From: Cohnella nanjingensis
Lineage (GTDB): Bacteria > Bacillota > Bacilli > Paenibacillales > Paenibacillaceae
DNA length: 64,000 nucleotides
NCBI RefSeq assembly: GCF_014212125.1
Contig: NZ_JACJVP010000006.1
Coordinates: forward strand, 1-64,000
Reading direction: 5' to 3'
The position numbers and the translations under genes were made by a program. The first letter of the stretch is position 1; every line of letters begins with the position of its first letter. Shown one piece after another: positions 49,854 to 58,269 of this stretch. The notes under the pieces are model-generated. The model was given only the letters and a program-made list of their open reading frames with translations. It made no database searches and was not told where the DNA came from.

Positions 49854-49964
49854 ATGGCCACGAAAAGCATCACCAAGGAAGAAGCAGAGCGCTTCAGCCT
49901 GATTATGAAGAAGATCGCCAAGCTCCATGGTCCAGTGACCCAGACAAAACGTCCAAAAAAGTGA
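49854..49964 (+). CDS. Small hypothetical protein, 36 residues
   Basis: ATG at 49854 preceded by GAGGAG with normal spacing. The product starts MATKSITKEEAERFSLIMKK, predicted helical and basic, ending KRPKK. It is followed eight bases later by a strong hairpin. No family recognised. Good translation signals and a dedicated terminator support a real small gene, though conservation cannot be tested here. Confidence 0.55.
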   Translation: MATKSITKEEAERFSLIMKKIAKLHGPVTQTKRPKK

Positions 49965-49971
49965 ATAGTCA

Positions 49972-50013
49972 CGCTAAATAGCCGCCCAGGAGCTTCTGGT
50001 CGGCTATTTAGCG
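49972..50013 (+). terminator. Hairpin terminator after the 36-residue gene
   Basis: CGCTAAATAGCCG pairs perfectly with CGGCTATTTAGCG around a 16-base loop, followed by TCTTCTG. The region on to 50171 holds no gene. Confidence 0.65.
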
Positions 50014-50171
50014 TCTTCTGGGCTCTGAATGCCTCTCTTGGATAGTGTGAAGTCATTCGATCCTATCCAGAGATCCCTCGGAACTCCCAAAAGGCAAATG
50101 GAGCTCTTTTTTGGGATTGCCCTCGGCGGACATTGAACTATCGTTTTCGATAGTTTAGCGACGGTTCTTCT

Positions 50172-50903
50172 TTAGCCTGGAAAGCGCGTGACGAATACAA
50201 ATTCTAGCCCGGGGCGATCTGGTGCATCCCGAATATCCTCAACATGTAAATTTGTACCTCTTATGGAGTCAATTATTTCGGACCGGTTCCGGAACTTCAG
50301 TGTCGAGTCCGAACTTATTACTGCACCGTCCTTTTGGAACACGAATGTTTGACGGAATGTAACTAAAGGGAGTTGTACATTCAGCAGATCTACCCATTTC
50401 TCTATCTTTCCTATTTCTGGCACATCAATTACCTGAAAGGATTGCTCGCGGTTCCAGTCCTTCCACGCTTCCTTTGAAGGGTCCCGAACCTCAAATACAA
50501 GCCGTCCACCAGGTCGAATAATATCACGACATTTGCGAAGCGTTGACATCCACTCTTCATCATCTATAAAGACTTGTGCGACGTTTCCAGTCATCGTGAC
50601 TAGATCTGCTTTAAGTCCAGAGAGCATTGCAGCTGTACCATGAATCCATTTGACCCGATCTGCATATGCCTTCTGGCTTGCAACTTTGAGCGAAGCGGCC
50701 GCTGGATCGATCCCAATGACTTCTTTGCCGATTGCGGCTAATCGACAAGCAAGAATGCCGGTTCCGCAACCAAGATCAATTATGGACTTCGCACCGAATT
50801 CGTCTGCCATTGCAATGTATGGATCAAGATCTGGACGTTCCGCTGAGTCAAAAAAATCGTAAACATCTGCAAGACGTGGCTCTTCAAATATTCTGTCAGC
50901 CAT
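50172..50903 (-). CDS. Class I SAM-dependent methyltransferase
   Basis: 243 residues. Motif I IIDLGCGTGILACRLAAIGK, motif II VIGIDPAAASL, and a motif IV-like DLVTMTGNVAQVF; then a C-terminal beta region (VTFRQTFVFQKDGAVISSDS). Methyl acceptor unknown. ATG 50903 after GGGTGG. Intact, unlike the next genes to the right. Confidence 0.88.
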   Translation of the reverse strand: MADRIFEEPRLADVYDFFDSAERPDLDPYIAMADEFGAKSIIDLGCGTGILACRLAAIGKEVIGIDPAAASLKVASQKAYADRVKWIHGTAAMLSGLKADLVTMTGNVAQVFIDDEEWMSTLRKCRDIIRPGGRLVFEVRDPSKEAWKDWNREQSFQVIDVPEIGKIEKWVDLLNVQLPLVTFRQTFVFQKDGAVISSDSTLKFRNRSEIIDSIRGTNLHVEDIRDAPDRPGLEFVFVTRFPG

Positions 50904-51125
50904 TGAATTTAACCACCCTTACTTTATCAGGCTCCTTGTTATCTCAATGTAAATTGTATCGCATTTTCCCGTTCACAAAAGGGTAGAGATTAGATATAAC
51001 GATACTACCTCTATAACGATCGCGTTTCTTCAACGCTTCTGCCAGTTAGTTTAGCGGCCGGGGTCGAAAAATTAAACAACTTTATATATTTAAACGACTT
51101 TATTATGAATTAAGCAATTTAATAA

Positions 51126-51712
51126 TCAAAACAACAGCTCGCATAGAATACCCCCGATGAATACCTGCCACGCGTTAATCACAAGATTGGGCAGCTGTAG
51201 ATTGGCTTTTTTGTAAACGAGACTTCCAACAGCCATGGAGATCATCGCCAATATAAGAAGCAAAATGCCGCTAAAAGTGGCATGACTGGTTGCCAATGAC
51301 GGATAGATCGCAATGAATAGACCTATGACTGAAACGGCCATCCCCACCCATTCTTTCAGCCGAATGCGTTTTCCTAAGAAAGCCAGAGAAAAAAGCGTGA
51401 AAACAAATGGATTTATAGGGAGAAAGAGATTAAATATCCCGGCGGAAATGGTCCGAAGCGCCAAATTGCCAAGCCCAATAAACAACGCGGTATTTAGTAA
51501 ACCGAGCAAGAGTAAAATCTTCCATTCTCTTTTGTTAGGTAAAGCGTATTTTCCTTTTTAAATACATAAATGTATATCAATAGCAGCAATCCGGCGGTAA
51601 TAAAACGTAATGGCGCCAATGTCAATGGAGACGCTGAATGTAAGCCAATTTTCATGATAATAGCTCCAGATGAATATAAAACAGTAAAAAGGGCAATGCC
51701 CAGAATGCATTG
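51126..51712 (-). pseudogene. EamA/DMT-family transporter, 5'-truncated and frameshifted
   Basis: Membrane-helix sequence typical of EamA proteins is recoverable: LFTVLYSSGAIIMKIGLH then PLTLAPLRFITAGLLLL in one frame, continuing after a one-base deletion in an A-run near 51551 as LPNKREWKILLLLGLLNTAL and to TISAGIFNLFLPINPFVF. A stop codon lies where the first helix should begin, so the start is lost. The C-terminal EamA repeat is also cut short. Confidence 0.75.
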
Positions 51713-51715
51713 ATA

Positions 51716-51972
51716 TTAGCTGTGGAGCGTACGCATGTTTCCGAAGCGATCGACGAGCTTAAAGGTGATCTTAAACACCTCTGTGTCCTTAACATGAAGT
51801 TCAAGTGCACGCCCGCTGCCGGCACAGAAATCTGCGACGGGAAAAGGGGAAGCGGGAAGATGAAGAAGACTGCGGATCGAAAGTATATCCTGATCCACCG
51901 TTTCATAATTTCCCATACTTGCTTGTTCCTGATAACGCGGTCGAACATGCCCTTCATTTGGTTTTCTGCCAT
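51716..51972 (-). pseudogene. Methyltransferase-like N-terminal fragment, frameshifted
   Basis: ATG 51972 with a strong site (GAGGAGGAG) starts MAENQMKGMFDRVIRNKQVW; a shift near 51915 moves to the frame GNYETVDQDILSIRSLLHLP and FPVADFCAGSGRALELHVKD, then VDRFGNMRTLHS before stopping. DFCAGSGRAL resembles motif I of SAM-dependent methyltransferases carried by plasmids and integrative elements. The rest of such a gene is missing. Assignment tentative. Confidence 0.45.
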
Positions 51973-52121
51973 TCCAATCTCCTCCTCGGTGGAAATAAAA
52001 AGAGAGCTTCCGCTTATGCGTCAGCTCATCTCATTTCGCATATTCTAATTACCGCCATTGTCTTTTCCCTTTGAGGAAAGATAGGGATTTGATTACTTCT
52101 CCGTTATCAAGGGTAACGAAA

Positions 52122-52714
52122 TTACCTGACTGCATTCACGATAACGACAACGGAGTTATCTCCATCAAATTCAATGTAGCCAGGAGAAGAAGGCCCGCTT
52201 GACCTCGCGGTCCCCCACCAATAGTGCTTCCTTCAGATATCTCCCATTGAACTTGATAGTCGGAAAACCCTCATCAATCCTGGCATCCGGGAAGCTTTCA
52301 CAGATTTCACCAGTTACAGACTGAGAATGCACCCGTGAGTTCACCAATCTCGTTTAATTCCAAGGTGACACGGTTGTTCTCCACATCTACGAGCGATAGC
52401 ATCCGATGAAGCGAATCGTCCATCATGGCGCGGGAGACCGAAATTGCCGCCCCTTGATCGTTTTTAACAAAAATGTGATTGATGTCCGGGAAATTGCCGT
52501 CAAGAAGCCGTCCAAAGTAGATCGTATTTTTGTCTCGCAGCACGAGGTATCCATCTGAGATGGCTATGCCCACTTTTGGTGATTTGAGTCCATCGAAAAT
52601 GTGGGTGCCCGTCCCGGCCGTCACGAGCGTAATTTCGAAAAATTCGTGCCAGTGAACCTGGATCAGACAATCGATCTGGTGACGGAACAAACGAAAAGGC
52701 GTACTCAGGGACAT
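52122..52714 (-). pseudogene. Decayed DnaN-like sliding clamp joined to an AraC N-terminal fragment
   Basis: From 52714 the frame gives an AraC cupin fragment (VHWHEFFEITLVTAGTGTHI), then changes character near 52590 to IYFGRLLDGNFPDINHIF and ISVSRAMMDDSLHRMLSL, like domains 2-3 of DNA polymerase III beta clamps. After a stop at 52307 other frames continue it: GFPTIKFNGRYLKEALLVGD and SGPSSPGYIEFDGDNSVVVI to NAVR at 52122, matching the clamp C-terminus (FNxxYL, final PVR-like end). Two frameshifts and a fusion show it is dead. Confidence 0.65.
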
Positions 52715-52784
52715 TTACCGCCTCATGCAGTAATCGTTCCGGCGTCTCGTGATCCACTTTCGTTCTCTCTTCCGCGCAAGGTTC

Positions 52785-53534
52785 TTATTTAAAATCATAC
52801 CCCCGCGGCGGTTTTTTTTCCAGCCGGACGCTACTGAACATATAATCTTCCATTGCCTTGCCCCACGCCGCATGGAATTCCGGATCGGGGTGGTTGATGC
52901 CGTTGGACAAGCGGGCATGGATGTCGATGCCGTCTCGCTCCATTTGCTCCCACATCGCATACGGATCCAGCAAAGGAATGTCCCGCTCGGCCGCAAACTG
53001 CCGCACGGCGTCGACATACAACGGTAAAATGCCGTCCTTCGCCAGCTTGATGAAGTCCGCGACGAGCGGTTTATGCGCTTCCGCCACCCGGTCGTTGTCC
53101 TGCTTCATCATCATACACGGGGTCATGAGCAGAAGATCGGCTTCCGTTTCGGCACAGACCCGTCCCACCGAATCGGCGAGCGCACGAACAAACGGTGCAA
53201 CCCCGGCCATGCGGCCGTGAGCGTCGTTGTGCCCGAAGCAAATCGTCACCAAGTCGGGTTTGTACATCAGCACATCCCGCTCCCAGCGGGAACGCGATTG
53301 CTCGGCCGTATCGCCGCCCACGCCCGAGTTGACGACATTGAGCACCGTACCCGGGTACCGCCGCTCAATGGCGCGTTTCAGCACCTGATGGTATACGCGT
53401 TCGTATTCGACGACCCCGTCCTGCATGCAACCTTGCGTCACACTGTCGCCCATCGCGACGTAGACGACCGCGCGTTCCCTGGCATCGGCCGCCTTTTCGC
53501 GCAACCGTTCGTGCAATCGTTGAAATCGGTTCAT
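52785..53534 (-). CDS. SGNH/GDSL-family hydrolase
   Basis: About 249 residues, single SGNH domain: Ser in VAMGDSVTQGC, Gly in NSGVGGDTAEQ, Asn in CFGHNDAHG, and Asp/His near NGINHPDPEF. Likely a carbohydrate acetylesterase acting inside the cell. ATG 53534 is preferred; an in-frame GTG at 53543 is possible. Downstream of the alpha/beta hydrolase gene in the same direction, probably one transcription unit with it. Confidence 0.87.
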   Translation of the reverse strand: MNRFQRLHERLREKAADARERAVVYVAMGDSVTQGCMQDGVVEYERVYHQVLKRAIERRYPGTVLNVVNSGVGGDTAEQSRSRWERDVLMYKPDLVTICFGHNDAHGRMAGVAPFVRALADSVGRVCAETEADLLLMTPCMMMKQDNDRVAEAHKPLVADFIKLAKDGILPLYVDAVRQFAAERDIPLLDPYAMWEQMERDGIDIHARLSNGINHPDPEFHAAWGKAMEDYMFSSVRLEKKPPRGYDFK

Positions 53535-53638
53535 GCCATACACTCTCGTTTCGTTTTTTTTTGGCCCGAAATGGGCATCTCGAGAAGCTGGATGACTTAC
53601 AACGGCTGGAATCCATCTTCTTCTGAACTCCCCGCCAA

Positions 53639-54721
53639 CTACGCCAACAAATGCCTGAAAAACGCGTCAAACCCCTCGTCACCGGGATTAAGCTCGTGCC
53701 CCCCGGCAAATGTCACGCCGGAGAAGCGGCTGTCCATCTTGAGCTCCCGGTACCATGCGGCTACCTTGTCCATCTCCCGTCGCGCGTGCCCGACAAGGAA
53801 CGTCTCGTCCTGTTCGCCGGCTTCCACATGCAGAAAGCGCGGGGCGATCAACGCGCACACTTCCGCGTCCAGATACGTGTTTCCCGCATTGAACCAAGTG
53901 AAATCGGACCAATCGACGACAAACCGGTTGTTGATGAAACACGAGGAGTAAACCGCTTTGATTCTGGTATCAAGCGCAGCCGTGAACAGCGTGTAAAATC
54001 CTCCGTAAGACAGGCCGACCATCCCGACGCGTGCGGCGTCGATGTCGTCCCGCGACGTCAAATAGTCGAGGCTCCTTCTGATCTTGTAGATTTCCACAGC
54101 CGCGATCGAGCTGCCGAGCTGCTTCAACTGCACGTCCAGCTCGCGCCGGTTGAACGCCGGCCCGTATTGCTTCTCATCCCACAGAAGCAGTTGCGGAGCG
54201 AATACGGCGACGCCTCTTGCCCATATTCTGCGTGTCATGCCGTTGTAGTTGCTTGGGCCGTAAAACCCCGAGCACAGTTCGGGCGTTCCCCATCCGCCAT
54301 GCTGGGAGATGACCAACGGATATGGACCTTGCCGGCGCGGCAGAAACAGCAGACCGTAGGTGGTCAATCCATATCCTGCATCCAATTCGACCCGATGGAT
54401 ACTTCCGAGCGGATCCTCCGCAACGAAAGAAAGGGACGCCTGCAAGCTCGAACCCGTATTGGCGCCTAACCCGCCGGATGAAAACTCGGGCGGCCATTCC
54501 GGCCACCCGAGCATGCTTTGCAATTGCATGCGAAATCGCTGCGCATCCCTCTCAAATGCTGCCTGAGACGACGTGTCCGGGCGAAAGAACCGGTTTCTCC
54601 GGCCTTCCGCACCCTCACGCATCCGTTCGACGAGGCGGTCGAATTCCACCTTCTGCTTCTCGCGATACCGGTTGCCAATCGCTTCCGGTTCCTGGTACCC
54701 TTCCTTGCCCCATGTATCCAT
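53639..54721 (-). CDS. Alpha/beta hydrolase (putative acetyl esterase)
   Basis: 360 residues, no signal peptide. Alpha/beta-hydrolase core with nucleophile elbow GMVGLSYGGFYTLF, an oxyanion HGGWGTPEL segment and a terminal His in FAGGHELNPGDEG. It resembles large acyl-esterases linked to glycan deacetylation. GGGAGGATAAG precedes ATG 54721. It follows the YesN-like regulator gene and precedes an SGNH hydrolase, suggesting two esterases for one acetylated polysaccharide. Confidence 0.82.
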   Translation of the reverse strand: MDTWGKEGYQEPEAIGNRYREKQKVEFDRLVERMREGAEGRRNRFFRPDTSSQAAFERDAQRFRMQLQSMLGWPEWPPEFSSGGLGANTGSSLQASLSFVAEDPLGSIHRVELDAGYGLTTYGLLFLPRRQGPYPLVISQHGGWGTPELCSGFYGPSNYNGMTRRIWARGVAVFAPQLLLWDEKQYGPAFNRRELDVQLKQLGSSIAAVEIYKIRRSLDYLTSRDDIDAARVGMVGLSYGGFYTLFTAALDTRIKAVYSSCFINNRFVVDWSDFTWFNAGNTYLDAEVCALIAPRFLHVEAGEQDETFLVGHARREMDKVAAWYRELKMDSRFSGVTFAGGHELNPGDEGFDAFFRHLLA

Positions 54722-54772
54722 CTTATCCTCCCGTTAACCGGCCGGCAGCGCGCAGCGCATGCCTGCAACTTT

Positions 54773-56428
54773 TTATCGATCTCGGAATTCCTGCGGCGTA
54801 AGCCCAGTGTATTTCTTGAAAGATCGCGTGAAATGCGGTGCCGATTCGTACCCGACCGCAGCCGCAATCTCGTGAACTTTCATGGCGCCTTCCTTCAGCA
54901 GCGACTTGGCCCGCGTCATCCGCTGCTCGGTAATGTAGTCGAACAACGTTCTGCCAGTCAATCTTTTATACAATCGCGATAAATAAGTCGGACTATGGTG
55001 AACCATCTCCGACAGCTTCGTAAGCGACAAATCTTTGTCCAGGTTGCCGTTCACAAACAGATCGATGCTCTCCACAATGTGAGAAGAGGCGTCCTCCGCT
55101 TTCTCTTCTGATCGCTTCAGCATTTGCTCCGCAATCTCCGCGAAAAAACCGACCGTTGCCGCCCACCCGTCATGACTGTCGAAACGCAGCATTTTCGGAA
55201 AATGCTTGTTCAACGTCAGCCCGAAAAACATCCCTGTCCTGATGGAATAGGAAACGAGACACAAAGACACCGCGTAGAAACGTTCCAGCAATTCCGTCTG
55301 GCTCCCGGGATTTTCCGCTTCCATGATTTCGTGGTACAGCTTCATAAAAAGCTCTCGCTGACCATTCTCCAAGTATTGCTCCAACAAGACGAGCTTGCCG
55401 CGGAGCGGATTCGATCCCGAATATGCCTTGTCCGCCTGTCTGAGCGGCTCGAGCATTCCGTCGTTCTGGATCAGCAGTTGCTGCTCCTGCCCTCCTTTCT
55501 GTCCCAACAACAGTTTCAAATACGTATAGCGGAGACCGATTTCCGTCCAAGCATACGGCCCGCTGTCGATCGCGAAGGATACAGAAAGCTTCAGCCATTT
55601 CCGGCAAGATTCTTGAGCGGCCTCAACGATACTGCGGATTCTGTCGCTTAAATACGAATAACTCCTGTCGCCTTCCTCTTGTCGGTCCTCGGTTGCACCG
55701 CCCGGACTCGGCTGAATCGTCCACAGCATATATTGGTTGTCGAACACGACCGGGACTTGTACGGCCGCGGGGGAAAGATATTCGTCCATAATGTTCTGGC
55801 AGCCATAGATCAGCAGCGGCCGATCCGACTCGGCGACGTCGTCGTCCCATCGGTCGATTCGCCCTACGACCAAACATGCCGGTTTCTCCGCAGCAAGGGG
55901 AATCTCCGACTGGATGAATTGCTGACGCAACCGTTCCAGGGAAGGAGGCACTCCCTCCATGAGCTCCGCCAACACTTTTTTCTGCAGGGCCGGCATCGCA
56001 AGTTGCAGCTTCGAAGCCGCCTTCAGAACCCGGTCCTTGTCCTCCTCCCTCCTCTCGATTTCCGCGATGGCTTTCTCTACGGCCCGCACGATCAACGCTT
56101 GATCCTGATTTTTCAACAAGTAATCGACGGCGCCACCGCTGCGGATTGCTTCCTGCGCATATTCGAATTCATTGTAGCCTGTCAGGAAAATGATCTTGCA
56201 ACGCGCCCATAGCCGCATGACCCGCTTCTGCAGGTCGATTCCGTCCATCCCAGGCATCCGGATATCCGATATGATGAGATCGATCCGGATACGCTGTAAC
56301 CATTCCAGAGCCTCGTATGCGTTGTAGGCGCGGTATATTTCCAGCTCCAGATGAACGGCGCCCTGCAACAGTTGATAAATGCCATCCACAATAATCCGCT
56401 CGTCGTCAACGATCAGCAGTCGGTACAT
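54773..56428 (-). CDS. YesN-like response regulator (receiver plus AraC HTH)
   Basis: About 551 residues. Receiver domain 1-120 with VDDE, phospho-acceptor Asp in LIISDIRMPGMDG and Lys in YLLKNQDQ (replacing the usual KP); a long middle region of about 300 residues; C-terminal AraC-type DNA-binding domain (LSLTKLSEMVHHSPTYLSRL, VHEIAAAVGYESAPHFTRSF). ATG 56428 after AGGAG lies 23 bp inside the kinase gene, so the pair is coupled. It likely activates the LplABC-type operon encoded to the right. Confidence 0.9.
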   Translation of the reverse strand: MYRLLIVDDERIIVDGIYQLLQGAVHLELEIYRAYNAYEALEWLQRIRIDLIISDIRMPGMDGIDLQKRVMRLWARCKIIFLTGYNEFEYAQEAIRSGGAVDYLLKNQDQALIVRAVEKAIAEIERREEDKDRVLKAASKLQLAMPALQKKVLAELMEGVPPSLERLRQQFIQSEIPLAAEKPACLVVGRIDRWDDDVAESDRPLLIYGCQNIMDEYLSPAAVQVPVVFDNQYMLWTIQPSPGGATEDRQEEGDRSYSYLSDRIRSIVEAAQESCRKWLKLSVSFAIDSGPYAWTEIGLRYTYLKLLLGQKGGQEQQLLIQNDGMLEPLRQADKAYSGSNPLRGKLVLLEQYLENGQRELFMKLYHEIMEAENPGSQTELLERFYAVSLCLVSYSIRTGMFFGLTLNKHFPKMLRFDSHDGWAATVGFFAEIAEQMLKRSEEKAEDASSHIVESIDLFVNGNLDKDLSLTKLSEMVHHSPTYLSRLYKRLTGRTLFDYITEQRMTRAKSLLKEGAMKVHEIAAAVGYESAPHFTRSFKKYTGLTPQEFRDR

Positions 56429-58172
56429 CGCTATTCTCCTCGCATGGAATATGAACCGATACCACAAACCCTCCGCCAGGGCCCGTTTGTACTTCGATTC
56501 CGCCCTTGTTGCCGAACTTGATTTTCAGACGCCTGTGTACGTTGATCAAACCCGTGCTCTCGCCTGTCACCTCTTCGGCGCTCAGCTTCTGCTGAAGATT
56601 TGCCCGTTCGTCCCCCGGCATCCCCGAGCCGTTATCCTCCACCACAATACAAAGCTCGTCTCCTCGATCTAGGAAGTCGATGACGAGCCGGCCGCCCGAT
56701 AGGACATCCCTCAGTCCATGCTGATAGGCGTTCTCGATAATGGGTTGCAAAACGAGCCTTGGCACGAGGATGGTCCGAAATTTGTCGGGCAGCGAAGTAA
56801 ACGAAGCCGATATCCGGTTGGAAAAACGAATGTTCTGAATCTCCAAATACGATCGTACATGATTCACTTCCGCTTCCAAAGCCACCTCATCCATGCTGTT
56901 GCGGGTAATATATTGGAAGTATTCACCCAAATTTTTCGATACCGATTCCGCTTTCTCGTTGTCATAAGAGACGATGAGCTGATGAAGGATGAAGAAGCTG
57001 TTATACAGAAAATGGGGAGCGATCTGCGCCTGCAGTTGCTTGAGTTCGGTCTGCTGCAGTCTAATCTTTTGTACGTACAGCTCGTCGATCGACTGCTTCA
57101 ACTTCCTCACCGTTCTTTCGAACTGGCTGAACAAATAGCCGAATTCGTCCTTGCGGTTTTGCTTCTTCACGATATGGAAGTTGCCTTCTTCCACGTTCCG
57201 GAGAAGCCGGACCAGCATAGACAAGGGACGCTGGATCAACAAATGGATGCCATAGGAGAACAATAGGATAATCACCAGAGAACAGGCGACAAGCAGCCAG
57301 AACCAGATCCGGTAAGATTGCAACGTGCCAAGCAGCGCCTTTTCCGGAATATAAGTGAGCAGTTCCAGATCCATCGACTCCGATTTTTCCGAAAAAACGA
57401 AATATCGCTGTCCGCCGACCGCTACGCTCGAATCCGGGGTCCCCCTTATTTCTCTATCCCCCAGCTTCGTTCTGATTTCCGCCAAAAGAGATTGGTCTCG
57501 TTTGTTTCCGACGGCCCAGCTTTTGCCGTACAATGCCGCGCCGCCCTCTTGGGAAATGCGGCTCAGCATTTGCTGCAGCGCCTCCGTCGATAATTCGATG
57601 TTATTGATAAACAGCGGCGGCCGATTGGCGATATCCCGGGCGCTCTGCCGATTCGGAAAGGTCATGCTCAGATACATGCGGTTATTCCACTGCGTGATCG
57701 GGTATCCGCCCTTATAAATCGCCGCGGCTATTTGTTTCATTGCCACTTGATTAGCCGCCATGTCTGTCACGGTTCCCGTTGTGACGATCCGGTCGGATGA
57801 AGGGATGTATACGCTTACGTTTCGGATCAAAGGGCTGGCGTCTTTCCACAATTGCAGCTTATCGTGCAAATCATTGATTTTTTTCGTTCTCTGGTAATCT
57901 GAAAGCAAAAAAATCGAACTGCCCAGATCAAGCACTTCACCGTCGTTCACCAGTTGCTTCTGCGTATTGGCAATTCGCTGAAGTTCCTGTTCGAGTGACA
58001 AAAATTCATAGCTGATCTTATCTTTCATGGACGCGGAAATTCGCGATTGGACTTCCATCTTTCCCAATTCGTTCAATATGAGACTGAGGGCAAACAAAGG
58101 GATGATGACAATCGTAAAGGTAGCGACCAATTTAGGAAAAATGGAGCTTCTCTGAAAGATTGCTCGGAGCAT
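56406..58172 (-). CDS. YesM-like sensor histidine kinase
   Basis: About 588 residues. Two membrane segments (about 15-35 and 290-310) flank a large extracytoplasmic sensor; a HAMP domain is followed by the YesM/LytS phospho-acceptor block (LQAQIAPHFLYNSFFILHQL) and HATPase_c (PIIENAYQHGLRD, VVEDNGSGMP). Cognate to the YesN-like regulator. AGAGG lies 10 bases before ATG 58172. These pairs usually sense extracellular oligosaccharides or their binding protein. Confidence 0.9.
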   Translation of the reverse strand: MLRAIFQRSSIFPKLVATFTIVIIPLFALSLILNELGKMEVQSRISASMKDKISYEFLSLEQELQRIANTQKQLVNDGEVLDLGSSIFLLSDYQRTKKINDLHDKLQLWKDASPLIRNVSVYIPSSDRIVTTGTVTDMAANQVAMKQIAAAIYKGGYPITQWNNRMYLSMTFPNRQSARDIANRPPLFINNIELSTEALQQMLSRISQEGGAALYGKSWAVGNKRDQSLLAEIRTKLGDREIRGTPDSSVAVGGQRYFVFSEKSESMDLELLTYIPEKALLGTLQSYRIWFWLLVACSLVIILLFSYGIHLLIQRPLSMLVRLLRNVEEGNFHIVKKQNRKDEFGYLFSQFERTVRKLKQSIDELYVQKIRLQQTELKQLQAQIAPHFLYNSFFILHQLIVSYDNEKAESVSKNLGEYFQYITRNSMDEVALEAEVNHVRSYLEIQNIRFSNRISASFTSLPDKFRTILVPRLVLQPIIENAYQHGLRDVLSGGRLVIDFLDRGDELCIVVEDNGSGMPGDERANLQQKLSAEEVTGESTGLINVHRRLKIKFGNKGGIEVQTGPGGGFVVSVHIPCEENSDVPTADR

Positions 58173-58269
58173 CGCGTGGGCGCCTCTTTCCTCTGCCGGT
58201 TGATGAAGCCGCAAAGCCCCGAACCAATCGCGGGATTGGTTCAGGGCAAATGAACGATTCGCCTAGCCG

